A DNA stretch of 64,000 bases. Source: Modestobacter muralis (lineage in GTDB: Bacteria > Actinomycetota > Actinomycetes > Mycobacteriales > Geodermatophilaceae). The stretch covers positions 1 to 64,000 of the forward strand of contig NZ_JAAGWH010000032.1 of assembly GCF_010682105.1 (NCBI RefSeq). The letters are read 5' to 3'. The notes beneath the pieces were generated by a model. It saw only the letters and a list, made by a program, of their open reading frames with translations, ran no database searches and was not told the DNA's origin. This document shows positions 25,483 through 34,628 of the stretch, in pieces (positions within the stretch are counted from its first letter, which is position 1; each line of letters starts with the position of its first letter). The position numbers and the translations under genes were made by a program.

Positions 25483-27741
25483 TCAGGACGGGGTGGGGTC
25501 GTCCTGCGGTCCGACCAGCGCGACCGACGTGATCCGGTGGACGGCGAAGGTGCGCGTCTCGCCGCGGCCCTCGCCGAAGCCCTGCAGGAAGCCACCGGAC
25601 AGCGACACCGGCTGGACGACGCGCTGGCTGCCGCTGCCCTGGGCGTCGACGTAGCCCAGCCACACCGGCAGGCCCCCGCTGACCGCGCGCGAGAGCAGCT
25701 CCAGGGTGCTGGCGGTGGTGACTCCGGGGATCTGCCGCACCGGCTCGGCCCGGCGCGCGGCCAGCGCGGCGTCCCCGGCGCGGACCTCCCGGACGGTGGC
25801 CGCGACGTCCTCCGGTCGCAGCGGCCGGGGACCGGCGGCGGCCGGGCTCCCGGGACGACGCCCGACGGCCCGCGCCGGCGCCTTGGGCCGGGTCAGGACC
25901 GCGCCGCCCGAGGACTCGCCGGCCGGGGCGTACCCAGCGGCGCGCAGCACGGTGAGCACCTCGTCGGCCGCCAGCCCGCTGACCAGGACCCCGGGCGCCA
26001 GCCGACGAAGCTCGGCGTTGGCGGTGCGCCGGTCGCTGAGCACCTGGGAGACCAGCCCGTGGTCGTCGGAGCGGACGTAGCACTCGATGGCGCCGACCCG
26101 CAGCCGGCCGTGCTGGCGGGCGACGTCGTCGACCAGGTAGTCCAGCGCCTGCGGCACCGGGGTGCGGGAGGCGCTGGTGAAGAAGTCGTGCAGGTCGCTG
26201 GCCGACCAGCCGGAGTCCAGCGCGCGCCGGATGCTGGACTCCGAGACCCGGTACACCGTGGCGCCGCCGGAGGACTCGACGTCCGCGACCACGGCCAGCG
26301 TCCCGGCCAGGTCGGCGAGCAGCGGGCCCGGGGCGATGAGGGAGAGGTCGGGCTGGGCGAGCACGTGGTCGACCGGGGCCGGCAGCAGGCCGCGCATGCC
26401 GTCCGCGGCGCCGTCCTCGCCGTCGGCCAGCAGGCCGCGACCGCCGGAGCTGAGCACCCCGCTGACCGCGATGCCCAGCCGCTCGGCCTCGGCGAGCAGG
26501 TCCGGCACGGGGGACAGCCGGTCCGCCCGCCGCGGGGTGCGCCAGCGCAGCAGCGAGACGAGCTCGCCGGGGGCCAGGCCCTCGCCGGGGCCGAACTCCG
26601 CCAGCACCGCCAGCGCGGAGCGGCGCAGCGCCGGCGCGGTCTGCCGGACCACGTCGGGTGAGAGCACGTTCACCGCCTTGCCCGCGACGTCGCGCTCGCC
26701 GACCAGGGAGATCAGCCGCGGGCTGGTCAGCCAGCCCTCGGCGAGCACCGCCCAGCGGTCGGTGAGGTCCTGCTCGCGCCAGGCGTCGTAGCCGCGGGTC
26801 GGCAGCCACTCGTCGCGCTGCGCGCCGCCGACGTCCAGCAGCCCGGCGGCGTGGGCGACCTCGACCAGGAACGCGATGTCGCGCTCGCCGACCTTGAGCT
26901 CCTTGGCCAGCCGCTTCGCGTCGCGCACGCCGAGCCCGCCGCTGCGCAGCAGTCCGGCCGGCTCTTGTTCCAGGGCGGTGAGGACGTCGGTGACCCGGCT
27001 CAGCACCTCGAGCGCGGAGCCTGCAGCCTGCTGGTCGACGCGGGCCGGGTCGCGGCGGGTGACCTCCGGCTCGGGGCGCAGTCGCGGCGGGCCGAGCGGG
27101 GAGTCGCCGCGCAGGAGCAGCCCGATCTCCCGGGGCAGCTCGACGTTGATCGCGTCGATCCGGGCCAGCAGCCCGGCCTGCAGCAACCGCCGGGCCGGGG
27201 TGAGCGAGCCCGCGGAGGAGTCGGGCAGGTGGCCCACCGGGCGGTCCCCGGCCAGCCGGTCGAGCACGGTGCGCTCGTCGGGGGCGAGCTCGGCCAGCGT
27301 GGCGGGCAGGTCGCGGGGCAGCAGCACCCGCAGGTCGGTGGCCCGCCGGCCCAGACCCGCGGGGTAGCGGACCGCGCGGCGCACCGGCTCGGGGGCGCGC
27401 AGCTCGTCGTCGCCCCACAGCAGCGCCCGAGTGGTCAGCGACTCCACCGCGGCCGACACGACCTCCGGGGGGACGGCGGACAGCAGGCCGGGCAGCTCGG
27501 TACGGGCGACGCCGTCGGTGGGGGAGAGCAGGACGGCGTCGAGCACCTGCAGCGTGGCGGCGTCCAGCTCGTCGAGCGCCCGGTCGACCGAGACCGGGAC
27601 GGCGAGGCGGGTCGCCAGCCCCACGACGTCGGAGGGGGCGGGGCGCGCGACGTCGGGCCGGGCGACCAGGAGGGCGCCCAGTTGCTCGTCGGTGCGGGTG
27701 CGCAACCAGGCGGCGAGCGTGGCGGGCTGGTCGGCGGGCAT
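25483..27741 (-). CDS. Helicase-associated protein with C-terminal WYL-like domain (Rv0862c-like)
   Basis: 752 residues from ATG 27741. No helicase motifs are present despite the common name. The N-terminal half is a series of winged-helix-like repeats (LDELDAATLQVLDAVLL..., ARTELPGLL..., PAGLLRSGGLGVRDAKRLAKEL), and the last 100 residues contain the WYL-like VWLGYVDAQGSGSQRVVQPVSLSGGFLQGF. The orthologue in Mycobacterium sits next to the XPB gene; here cfa separates them. A role as a DNA- or helicase-binding regulator of XPB is an inference from conserved linkage. It is the first gene on the minus strand of this block. Confidence 0.85.
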   Translation of the reverse strand: MPADQPATLAAWLRTRTDEQLGALLVARPDVARPAPSDVVGLATRLAVPVSVDRALDELDAATLQVLDAVLLSPTDGVARTELPGLLSAVPPEVVSAAVESLTTRALLWGDDELRAPEPVRRAVRYPAGLGRRATDLRVLLPRDLPATLAELAPDERTVLDRLAGDRPVGHLPDSSAGSLTPARRLLQAGLLARIDAINVELPREIGLLLRGDSPLGPPRLRPEPEVTRRDPARVDQQAAGSALEVLSRVTDVLTALEQEPAGLLRSGGLGVRDAKRLAKELKVGERDIAFLVEVAHAAGLLDVGGAQRDEWLPTRGYDAWREQDLTDRWAVLAEGWLTSPRLISLVGERDVAGKAVNVLSPDVVRQTAPALRRSALAVLAEFGPGEGLAPGELVSLLRWRTPRRADRLSPVPDLLAEAERLGIAVSGVLSSGGRGLLADGEDGAADGMRGLLPAPVDHVLAQPDLSLIAPGPLLADLAGTLAVVADVESSGGATVYRVSESSIRRALDSGWSASDLHDFFTSASRTPVPQALDYLVDDVARQHGRLRVGAIECYVRSDDHGLVSQVLSDRRTANAELRRLAPGVLVSGLAADEVLTVLRAAGYAPAGESSGGAVLTRPKAPARAVGRRPGSPAAAGPRPLRPEDVAATVREVRAGDAALAARRAEPVRQIPGVTTASTLELLSRAVSGGLPVWLGYVDAQGSGSQRVVQPVSLSGGFLQGFGEGRGETRTFAVHRITSVALVGPQDDPTPS

Positions 27742-27879
27742 CCGCTCCACGCTACGTCGGGCGGGGGTGGTGCCGCTGCGGCGGCCGGTGCCGCTCACCC
27801 GACCGGTGGACCCGCCGCGGTCGGGGCGGGTCCCACGACCCGGGCTCCCTGGACGTGCCGGTCTGGGAGCATCGCCGCC

Positions 27880-28386
27880 GTGCCCGCCCTCGACGACCCG
27901 CAGACCCGCACCGACCTGGCCGCGCTCCGGGCCGGTGCGCTGCGCTGGCTGGGCGGCGGGGTGCTCGCCGTCGTCCTCGGGTTCGTGCTCGGCTCGGCCG
28001 TGATCCGGATCGCCGAGGACGGCGGCTCCCGGGTCCCCGGCGCCGGGCTGTTCGTCGTCGGGCTGGTGCTGGCCGGGACGGCGGCCGCCCTGGCCGGGCT
28101 CGGCTCGCTGCTGCGGGTGCGCCGGTGGACCGCCGGCCTGGCCCGCGAGCCCTGGCGCTCCGGCGTCCTGCGCATCGCGGGGCCGGCGATGCTGCACGTC
28201 GAGTCCGACGACGTCGACGAGCCGCTGCGGTTGCGGCTGATGTCCACGGCGGTGTGGCGCACCCGGGAGGTGCAGCGGCTGTCCGGCGCCGAGGTGCGCT
28301 GGGCGGAGGTCGCCCCGCAGGAGTGGGTGCTGTCCGCCGACGGCGCCGGCACGGTCTACGGCGCGCGCCCGGCCCGCCGCCGCTGA
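27880..28386 (+). CDS. Small two-helix membrane protein
   Basis: 168 residues from GTG 27880. Two transmembrane helices (about 20-42 and 51-73) are followed by a cytoplasmic beta-rich domain of about 90 residues (VLRIAGPAMLHVES, LSTAVWRT-like strands, EWVLSADGAGTVYGARP). No family was recognised. It is divergent from the WYL-domain gene with a 138-base intergenic region and precedes another small conserved gene. Confidence 0.65.
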   Translation: MPALDDPQTRTDLAALRAGALRWLGGGVLAVVLGFVLGSAVIRIAEDGGSRVPGAGLFVVGLVLAGTAAALAGLGSLLRVRRWTAGLAREPWRSGVLRIAGPAMLHVESDDVDEPLRLRLMSTAVWRTREVQRLSGAEVRWAEVAPQEWVLSADGAGTVYGARPARRR

Positions 28387-28501
28387 CCCCTCCCAGCGAC
28401 ACGGGCGGGAGTGCGGGTGCACGCGGGCGCGGCTGTCCGGGATGATGGCACCGAGGCACCCGGGGAGCTGACCCGGGCACCGCACCGCAGATGGAGGCCC
28501 G

Positions 28502-28717
28502 ATGTCGTCCAAGCGCAAGGACAAGCACGCCCACCTGGTCGAGCCGACCTGGGGGCAGTCGACGGGTGACGGCCCGCCGGTCACCGAGCTGCTCGGCGAG
28601 ATGGCCGGTGGCCTCTCGCCGTTCGGCGAGGACCACGCCTTCCCGCTCCCCCCGGAGCGGCTGCGCTACGCGCACCCCACCGACCGGCCGAACCCCTCCG
28701 GTCGCGCGCGCGACTGA
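28502..28717 (+). CDS. Conserved small hypothetical protein
   Basis: 71 residues, ATG 28502 with GGAGG-like site (ATGGAGGCCCG). It is hydrophilic, beginning MSSKRKDKHAHLVEPTWGQ and containing PPVTELLGEMAGGLSPFGEDHAFPLPPERLRYAHP. It resembles short actinobacterial proteins of unknown function by character, but no family is claimed. Good ribosome site and codon bias support it as real. Confidence 0.6.
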   Translation: MSSKRKDKHAHLVEPTWGQSTGDGPPVTELLGEMAGGLSPFGEDHAFPLPPERLRYAHPTDRPNPSGRARD

Positions 28718-28773
28718 CCTGCACCGCGCCGCCGCCGACCCGGACTCCGGGCCGGCGGTGGCGCGGCCGGCGG

Positions 28774-29097
28774 TCAGCCGGTGCGGACCACCAGGTCCGC
28801 CGCGAGGGCGCACACCGCGCACAGCACCACCAGCCCCGTGGCCACGGCCGCGAGCCGGGGCGCCCGGGCGTCTCCCGCGCGTCCGGCCGCCCGCTGCGCG
28901 GACCCGGCCCGGCGTCGGGTGAGCACACCCAGCACGACCAGCCCCGACGCGGCCACGACCGCAGCCAGGGCGAGCACCGCCGGGCGGCCGTGCACCGCCG
29001 CCGAGCGCAGCAGCAGCCCGGCCACCGCCAGCACCCCCAGCCCGGTCCGCTGCCAGGCCAGCACGGTCCGCGCCGGCTGGGTCTCCGCGGCGCTCAC
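28774..29097 (-). CDS. DUF202 membrane protein
   Basis: 107 residues with three hydrophobic helices. The opening PARTVLAWQRTGLGVLAVAGLLLRSA matches the DUF202 signature (RTxLAWxRTxL). DUF202/YidH proteins are small inner-membrane proteins of unknown function. Its GTG start at 29097 overlaps the stop of a second DUF202 gene (GTGA), so the two are probably translated together and may assemble together. Confidence 0.8.
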   Translation of the reverse strand: MSAAETQPARTVLAWQRTGLGVLAVAGLLLRSAAVHGRPAVLALAAVVAASGLVVLGVLTRRRAGSAQRAAGRAGDARAPRLAAVATGLVVLCAVCALAADLVVRTG

Positions 29098-29456
29098 CCG
29101 CGGCCGATCTCGACCGCGACCAGCACGAGCAGCACCACCGCCAGCAGCGCGACCAGCCCGGTGACCCAGGCCGCCGCCGTGCTCACCGGCAGCGGCTCGT
29201 CCGCCGCGATCGCCCGCTCGTTGCGCCGGTACCGCCGGTGCCCGGCCACCGCCGTCACCCCGCCGGTCAGCACGAGCGCGACCGAGACCGCCGGGCCGCC
29301 CGCCGGGAGGCCGAGCTCCGGCACGAACTGGGTCATCGCCACCCCGCCCGCCACCAGGGCCAGCGCGGTGCGCAGCCAGGCCAGCAGGGTGCGCTCGTTG
29401 GCCAGGCTGAACCGGTGGTCCGGGTGCGGCGCGGGCGCGCGGTCGGGGGTCGACAC
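29094..29456 (-). CDS. YidH-like DUF202 membrane protein
   Basis: 120 residues with three hydrophobic helices. RFSLANERTLLAWLRTALALVAGGVAM is the DUF202 signature, with YRRNERAIAADEPLP between helices two and three, as in YidH. Function is unknown. It is the upstream member of a tandem DUF202 pair (4-base overlap). The presence of two non-identical copies suggests a heteromeric complex (inference). Confidence 0.82.
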   Translation of the reverse strand: MSTPDRAPAPHPDHRFSLANERTLLAWLRTALALVAGGVAMTQFVPELGLPAGGPAVSVALVLTGGVTAVAGHRRYRRNERAIAADEPLPVSTAAAWVTGLVALLAVVLLVLVAVEIGRG

Positions 29457-29531
29457 GGCGGCCAGCGTAGGGGCGGGGCGGGGTGCTCCCGTGAGCCGCG
29501 GCGGTCCGCCGCGGAGCAGCGCGCCCGGTGC

Positions 29532-29549
29532 GGCCCCCGCAGCGGGGCC
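29532..29549 (-). terminator. Hairpin downstream of DUF2771 gene
   Basis: GGCCCC (29532-29537) and GGGGCC (29544-29549) form a short GC-only stem just beyond the stop of the minus-strand lipoprotein gene. Confidence 0.5.
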
Positions 29550-29552
29550 GGG

Positions 29553-30098
29553 TCAGCCGGTGGGGCTCGGGGAGGGGCTGGCCGTCGGCGTGTCGGCGGG
29601 GGTCTCGGACGGGCTGGTCGTCGGCGCGCCGGCGCCGGCCCGGATGACGCCGATCGGCCAGGCGCCGGACAGGCCGTTACAGGCCTCCGGGTCGGCGTCC
29701 TGCACGACCACGAGGTAGTACGTCGCCGGGACGACGTCAGAGGTGTTGATGTCGTCGAGGACGACGGTGCCGTCCTCGACCTCCACCTCGCCGATCCTGT
29801 CGTTCAACTGCTCGTCGAACACCTGCACGCCCCAGCCGGACGCGGCCACCTCGTCGGCCACGGTCAGGACGACGGTGGTGTCCGGGGCGACCGTCAGGAT
29901 CGGTGCGGTCACCTGGTACCGCTCGCCCTCCCCGTCGCGGCAGTACTGGGTCGGGGAGACCGTCACCGGGTCGCCGCCGGCCTGCACCGTGACCGTCGGG
30001 ACGGGCGCGGCCCGGCCGCCCGGCCCACCGCACCCGCTGAGCACCAGCAGCCCGCCGAGGAGCACCGCCCCCGTCGCCGCCCGTGCGGTGCTGCTCAC
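29553..30098 (-). CDS. DUF2771-like lipoprotein
   Basis: 181 residues from GTG 30098 with AGGAGG 6 bases upstream. A signal peptide ends in the lipobox LSGC, so the mature protein is a lipoprotein on the outer face of the membrane. VTVSPTQYCRDGEGERYQVTAPILTVAPDTTVVLTVADEVA matches the DUF2771 pattern, and a Pro/Ser/Thr-rich tail follows. Function is unknown. The GTGA overlap with the MFS gene places both in one transcript, and this MFS-DUF2771-DUF3027 neighbourhood is conserved in actinobacteria. Confidence 0.8.
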   Translation of the reverse strand: MSSTARAATGAVLLGGLLVLSGCGGPGGRAAPVPTVTVQAGGDPVTVSPTQYCRDGEGERYQVTAPILTVAPDTTVVLTVADEVAASGWGVQVFDEQLNDRIGEVEVEDGTVVLDDINTSDVVPATYYLVVVQDADPEACNGLSGAWPIGVIRAGAGAPTTSPSETPADTPTASPSPSPTG

Positions 30099-31687
30099 GT
30101 CCGTGCCTCCTGCTCGGTGGTGGGGAGGACCCGGCGGCTGCGCAGGCTCCACAGGGTCAGGCCGACGGCGAGCACCAGCAGCGCCGCCGCGACGGTGAAG
30201 CCGATCCAGCCGGTGCTGGGCAGCCCGATCGCCAGCGCCCCGCCGACCACCCAGGCCAGCTGCAGCCAGGTCTCCGAGCGGGCGAACGCCGACGCGCGCA
30301 GCCGGTCGGGCACCTCCCGCTGGACGATCGCGTCGAGGGCGGCCTTGCCCAGCGCGTTGGTCACCGCGGCCACGAAGGCGACCAGGGCGGCCATCGGCAG
30401 ACTGTAGAAGACGGCGGCCACCACGGTGATGGCGGCGGCCACCCCGGCGGCCACGAGCACCACCCGGTCGGGGCTGGCGGTGCGCAGCCGGGAGCCGGCC
30501 GCGGTGCCCAGGAAGCTCCCGACCCCCGCGGCGGCCGCCAGCGACCCGAGCGCGATCGTGGCCGGCCAGCCGTCGTCCACGGTGGCCTGCACCAGGAACG
30601 CGGCGAAGATGGTGAGAAAGCCGCTGAGCCCGCGCAGCGCCGCGGTGGCCCGCAGCGCGGTGACCACGTGCGGCGTGGTCGCCCGGCGCCGGCCGGGCAG
30701 CTCGATCGGGGTGGTGCGCAGGACGTCGGCGGGGTCCTCGCCTGCCGGGACGTCGACGTGCGCGGGCAGCCGCACCGCCAGCACGGCGGCGACGGTGAAC
30801 ACCGCGGCGGTCGCGCCCAGCTCCCAGCCGAACCCGAGCAGCCAGGCCAGCCCGGCCCCGAGCCCGCCGGCCACCCCGCCGGCGGCCAGTCCGAACACCG
30901 ACATCCGGGCGTTGGCCGAGGTCAGCGACAGGGCCGGGGGCAGGACCCGGGGGACCACCGCGCCCCGCAGCACGTTGAAGCCCTTGCTCAGCACCAGCAC
31001 CCCGAGGGCGGCCGGGTACAGCGCCAGGTCGTCGTGGTGCACGGCCATCACGACCGCCAGCACCGCCCGCGCGGCCAGACTCCCGGCGAGCGCCCAGCGG
31101 CGGCCCCGCTGCAGGCGGTCCAGGGCCGGGCCGATGACCGGCGCGACGACCGCGAACGGGGCCATCGTCACCAGCAGGTACAGCGCGACGTTGCCGCGCT
31201 GGGCGTCGGCCGCGGCGGCGAAGAACAGCGTGCCGGCCAGCGAGACGGCGATCATCGCGTCCCCGGCGACGTGCAGCGCGTTGACGCCGAGCAGGCCGGA
31301 CAGCCCGCTGTCGCCCGCGCCGTCGGCCCGGCTGGCCGTCCGCACCCGCCGCACCGCCGCGCCGCTGAGCTCCCGCGACCGGGCGGCGGCCACCCGGGTG
31401 ACGGTCAGCCGCGGCGGCCGGGCCCCGAGCGCGGGCGCCGTCCCGGAGGGTGCGGTGGCCTCGGGTGCGACGGCGTGCGGGGTGGTGTCCACGCCGGGCG
31501 TGCCCGCCGGCGGGACGGCGGTCGGCCGAGTGGCGACGGCGTCACCCGGGGCGCCGACGACCGGCAGCGGGCGGGTCTGCATGCGGCGGATGCCCAGCGG
31601 TGAGGTCTCCACGCCCGGCTCGGGCTGCCGCCGCGTCGTCCGCCGCCGCAGCCGCGCGCGGGGGAGCGGGGAGTCGGGCACCGGCAC
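30095..31687 (-). CDS. Major facilitator superfamily transporter with long N-terminal extension
   Basis: About 530 residues from GTG 31687 (GTG 31681 and ATG 31582 also possible; none has a good ribosome site). A Pro/Arg-rich cytoplasmic N terminus of about 125 residues precedes about twelve hydrophobic helices, beginning SGLLGVNALHVAGDAMIAVSLAGTLFF. GRRWALAGSLAARAVLA and DRLRASAFARSETWLQLAWVVGG are conserved in actinobacterial MFS proteins of the Rv0876c type. The substrate is unknown. It is coupled to the DUF2771 lipoprotein gene downstream and is divergent from DUF3027. Confidence 0.82.
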   Translation of the reverse strand: MPVPDSPLPRARLRRRTTRRQPEPGVETSPLGIRRMQTRPLPVVGAPGDAVATRPTAVPPAGTPGVDTTPHAVAPEATAPSGTAPALGARPPRLTVTRVAAARSRELSGAAVRRVRTASRADGAGDSGLSGLLGVNALHVAGDAMIAVSLAGTLFFAAAADAQRGNVALYLLVTMAPFAVVAPVIGPALDRLQRGRRWALAGSLAARAVLAVVMAVHHDDLALYPAALGVLVLSKGFNVLRGAVVPRVLPPALSLTSANARMSVFGLAAGGVAGGLGAGLAWLLGFGWELGATAAVFTVAAVLAVRLPAHVDVPAGEDPADVLRTTPIELPGRRRATTPHVVTALRATAALRGLSGFLTIFAAFLVQATVDDGWPATIALGSLAAAAGVGSFLGTAAGSRLRTASPDRVVLVAAGVAAAITVVAAVFYSLPMAALVAFVAAVTNALGKAALDAIVQREVPDRLRASAFARSETWLQLAWVVGGALAIGLPSTGWIGFTVAAALLVLAVGLTLWSLRSRRVLPTTEQEART

Positions 31688-31796
31688 ATCGTGCCGCAGC
31701 CCGCTGTGTCCCACGCCGGGCCCGCTCCTGCGACCCGGACCGGGGGCTGCGACGCGCGCCCGCCGCACGCTTGGTGCCATCGGCGACAATGGCGGT

Positions 31797-32609
31797 GTGT
31801 CCGACTCCGCTGCCTCCGCCGCCGCCCCAGGACCCGCACCCGAGGAGGTGCTGGCCGCCGCGGTCGAGCTGGCCCGCGCCGCCGCCGTCGACGTCGCCGG
31901 TGACCCGGCGGTGGTCGGTGAGCACCTCGGCACCCACACCGAGCCGGTCGCGGACGACGCCGACCCGGCCCTGGGCATGGTGCTCACCCACTCCTTCGCC
32001 GCCGGCCTGCCCGGCTACCTGGGCTGGCACTGGGCGGTGACGCTGGCCGTCGTCCCCGGCGACGAGCACCCCACCCTCGACGAGGTCGTGCTGCTGCCCG
32101 GTGACTCCGCGCTGCTCGCCCCGGCCTGGGTTCCCTGGCACGAGCGGCTGCGCCCGGGCGACCTGTCGGTCGGCGACGTGCTGCCCTCCACCGAGGACGA
32201 CGCGCGCCTGGTGCCCACCTACCTCGCCGACGACGACTCCGCCGAGGACCCGTCCGGCCGCGTGGTCGCCGAGGAGCTCGGCATCGGCCGCGAGCGGGTG
32301 CTGTCGGTCGAGGGCCGCCGCGAGGCCGCCGAGCGCTGGCGGGAGAGCGAGTTCGGACCGGCCTCCGCGATGGCCCGGCACGCGCCCGGCCCCTGCTCGA
32401 CCTGTGGCTTCTACCTCCCGCTCGCCGGCTCCCTGCGGCTGTCGCTGGGCGCCTGCAGCAACGGGTTCTCCCCGGCCGACGGACGCGTCGTCACCGCCGA
32501 CTACGGCTGCGGCGCGCACAGCCAGGCCAGCTTGGAGCGCACGACCGGCGAACCGGCGGAGTTCGTCCCCACCGCGCGCTACGACACCGCCGACTTCGAC
32601 GTCCTCTGA
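31797..32609 (+). CDS. DUF3027 protein
   Basis: 270 residues from GTG 31797. It shows the DUF3027 pattern: VGEHLGTHTEPVADDADPALGMVLTHSF, GYLGWHWAVTLAVVPGDEHPTLDEVVLLPG, and a Cys-containing centre, GPCSTCGFYLPLAGSLRLSLGACSNGFSP, with YGCGAHS following. The four or five spaced Cys and His could bind a metal. Function is unknown, and the protein is cytosolic. It is encoded divergently from the MFS gene and next to DUF2530, an arrangement conserved in Actinobacteria. Confidence 0.85.
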   Translation: MSDSAASAAAPGPAPEEVLAAAVELARAAAVDVAGDPAVVGEHLGTHTEPVADDADPALGMVLTHSFAAGLPGYLGWHWAVTLAVVPGDEHPTLDEVVLLPGDSALLAPAWVPWHERLRPGDLSVGDVLPSTEDDARLVPTYLADDDSAEDPSGRVVAEELGIGRERVLSVEGRREAAERWRESEFGPASAMARHAPGPCSTCGFYLPLAGSLRLSLGACSNGFSPADGRVVTADYGCGAHSQASLERTTGEPAEFVPTARYDTADFDVL

Positions 32610-32624
32610 CGTCGGAGCGCGCGA

Positions 32625-32834
32625 CTAGCGCTGGCCCTGCCAGCGCATGAGGGCCAGGCCCAGGCCGGGGAGGACGACACCGGCGACGCAGGTCCAGGTC
32701 CACACGCGGTCGACGTCGTCGCCGACCAGCAGCAGCACCACCAGCGCGACCGCCCACAGGGCGGTGCCGGCCAGGACGACCCGCACGGTGTCGACCTGCA
32801 GGGGTGGCGGGGACGGGCGGGTCGGTGCGGGCAC
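32625..32834 (-). CDS. DUF2530 small membrane protein
   Basis: 69 residues from GTG 32834, with two hydrophobic helices (VVLAGTALWAVALVVLLLVG and WTWTCVAGVVLPGLGLALM) and an end rich in basic residues. Length, topology and position beside DUF3027 match DUF2530 proteins. It converges on the DUF3027 gene with a 15-base gap. Function is unknown. Confidence 0.75.
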   Translation of the reverse strand: MPAPTRPSPPPLQVDTVRVVLAGTALWAVALVVLLLVGDDVDRVWTWTCVAGVVLPGLGLALMRWQGQR

Positions 32835-32997
32835 GTCCCGACCCTAGGCGCTGGACACCCGGTCGGAACGCCGGTGTGACCCGGCGGGGTCGGTACGTGT
32901 GGCACGCTGTCGCCGCTCGCAGCCAACCACGCCGGGCGGTCCGCCGGGGAGCCACCTCGCGCGACCGGTCGCCGGCGCCGTTCCAAGGGGTCCCCCG

Positions 32998-34527
32998 ATG
33001 CCCAGCAGGTCCCGTCCCGTCCGCGTGCCCGCACGCACCGGCAGCACCGCGGTGGGGGCCCCCACGGGTCCGGACGCACCCGCGGCCCGGCGCAGCGCCG
33101 GCCCCACCATGCGACCGAAGAACGGCCTCGACCGGTACTTCCAGGTCACCGCCCGCCGCTCGACGGTCGGGCGCGAGGTCCGCGGTGGGCTGACCACCTT
33201 CTTCACGATGGCCTACATCGTGGTGCTCAACCCGATCATCCTGTCCGGCGCCGACATCAACGGGAACACGCTGGGCTTCGAGTCCGTCGCCGCGGTGACC
33301 GCGCTGGTCGCCGGCGTGCTCACGATCGCCATGGGCATCGTGGGCCGTTACCCGCTGGCCCTGGCCACCGGCCTGGGCATCAACGCGATCGTCGGGGTCT
33401 ACGCCGCCACCCAGCTCACCTGGCCCGAGATCATGGGCTTGGTCGTGCTCGAGGGCCTGCTGATCCTGGTGCTGGTGCTCACCGGCTTCCGCCGCGCGGT
33501 GTTCACCGCCATCCCCGCGCAGCTGAAGACGGCGATCGCCGTCGGCATCGGCTTCTTCCTCACCATCATCGGGCTGGCCGACGCCGGCATCATCCGCCCG
33601 GGCAACCCGCTGATCAGCTTCGGCGTCAACGGGTCGCTGGCCGGCTGGCCGATGCTCACCTTCGTCGTCGGCCTGCTGCTGACCAGCGTGCTCGTGGTCC
33701 GCAAGGTGCGCGGGGCGCTGCTGATCGGCATCGTCGCCACCACGGTCTTCGCCATCGTCGTCGAGGCGATCGCCGACGTCGGCCCGCGCGTCGGCCCCGA
33801 CGGCGCCGTGGCCGACGCGCACGGCTGGGCGCTGCAGGTGCCGACCTGGCCCGGGCAGGTCTTCGACGTCCCGGACCTGTCGCTGATCGGCAACTTCTCG
33901 CTGTTCGGCGGCTTCGACCGGATCGGGCTGCTCGCCGCCGTCCTCATCGTCTTCTCGATCATGATCGCCGACTTCTTCGACACGGTCGGCACCATCACCG
34001 CCGTCGGCGCGGAGGGCGACCTGCTCGACGAGGACCGCAACCTGCCGCGCTCCCAGCCGGTGCTGCTGGTCGACTCGCTGGCCGCCGCGGCCGGTGGCGC
34101 GGCCAGCGTCTCGTCGAACACCACCTACATCGAGAGCGCAGCCGGCGTCGGCGACGGCGCCCGCACCGGGCTGGCCAGCGTGGTGACCGGCGTGCTGTTC
34201 CTGGTCGCCACCTTCTTCACCCCGCTGGTGCAGGTGGTCCCCTCCGAGGCCGCCGCCCCGGTGCTGGTGATCGTCGGCGCCATGATGATCAGCCAGATCC
34301 GGGACCTCGAGTGGGGCGACATGTCCCTGGTCATCCCGGCCTTCCTGACCATCGCGCTGATGCCGTTCACCTACTCGATCACCAACGGCATCGGCGCCGG
34401 GGTGGTCAGCTACGTGCTGCTGCGGGTCGCCACCGGCCGCGGCCGTGACGTGCACCCGCTGATGTGGGTGGTGGCCGTCGTCTTCGTCGTCTACTTCGCG
34501 CTGGAGCCGATCCAGCAGCTGCTCTGA
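32998..34527 (+). CDS. NCS2/AzgA-family purine permease
   Basis: 509 residues from ATG 32998, preceded by AAGGGG at a normal distance; the family core begins near FQVTARRSTVGREVRGGLTTFFTMAYIVVLNP. GRYPLALATGLGINAIV, LGFFLTIIGLADAGI-type helices and DFFDTVGTITAVGAEGDLL, then SSNTTYIESAAGVGDGARTGLASVVTG, are AzgA hallmarks; AzgA proteins take up hypoxanthine, guanine or adenine with protons. About 12-14 membrane helices. The N terminus carries about 40 extra Pro/Arg residues. No purine riboswitch is visible upstream. Confidence 0.9.
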   Translation: MPSRSRPVRVPARTGSTAVGAPTGPDAPAARRSAGPTMRPKNGLDRYFQVTARRSTVGREVRGGLTTFFTMAYIVVLNPIILSGADINGNTLGFESVAAVTALVAGVLTIAMGIVGRYPLALATGLGINAIVGVYAATQLTWPEIMGLVVLEGLLILVLVLTGFRRAVFTAIPAQLKTAIAVGIGFFLTIIGLADAGIIRPGNPLISFGVNGSLAGWPMLTFVVGLLLTSVLVVRKVRGALLIGIVATTVFAIVVEAIADVGPRVGPDGAVADAHGWALQVPTWPGQVFDVPDLSLIGNFSLFGGFDRIGLLAAVLIVFSIMIADFFDTVGTITAVGAEGDLLDEDRNLPRSQPVLLVDSLAAAAGGAASVSSNTTYIESAAGVGDGARTGLASVVTGVLFLVATFFTPLVQVVPSEAAAPVLVIVGAMMISQIRDLEWGDMSLVIPAFLTIALMPFTYSITNGIGAGVVSYVLLRVATGRGRDVHPLMWVVAVVFVVYFALEPIQQLL

Positions 34528-34543
34528 GGAAGGACCCCCTTGC

Positions 34544-34571
34544 CCCTCGCAGGCCCGGGGCGGGCCCCTGG
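34544..34571. repeat. CCCTCGCAGGC repeat, copy 1 (terminator-like)
   Basis: CCCTCGCAGGC followed by CCGGGGCGGGCCCCTGG can fold as CAGG-CCC/GGG-CCTG. It lies 17 bases after the permease stop, flanked by AAGGACCCC. A similar copy is at 50820-50847. Confidence 0.55.
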
Positions 34572-34628
34572 GGGGCCGGGGGAGACGGATCGTTAGGCAG
34601 GCTTCGGACTTCGACTAAGGTGGGGCCT

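Noticed and set aside
32835..32997. Purine riboswitch upstream of the AzgA-type permease
   Set aside because: No matching conserved core was found in the leader.
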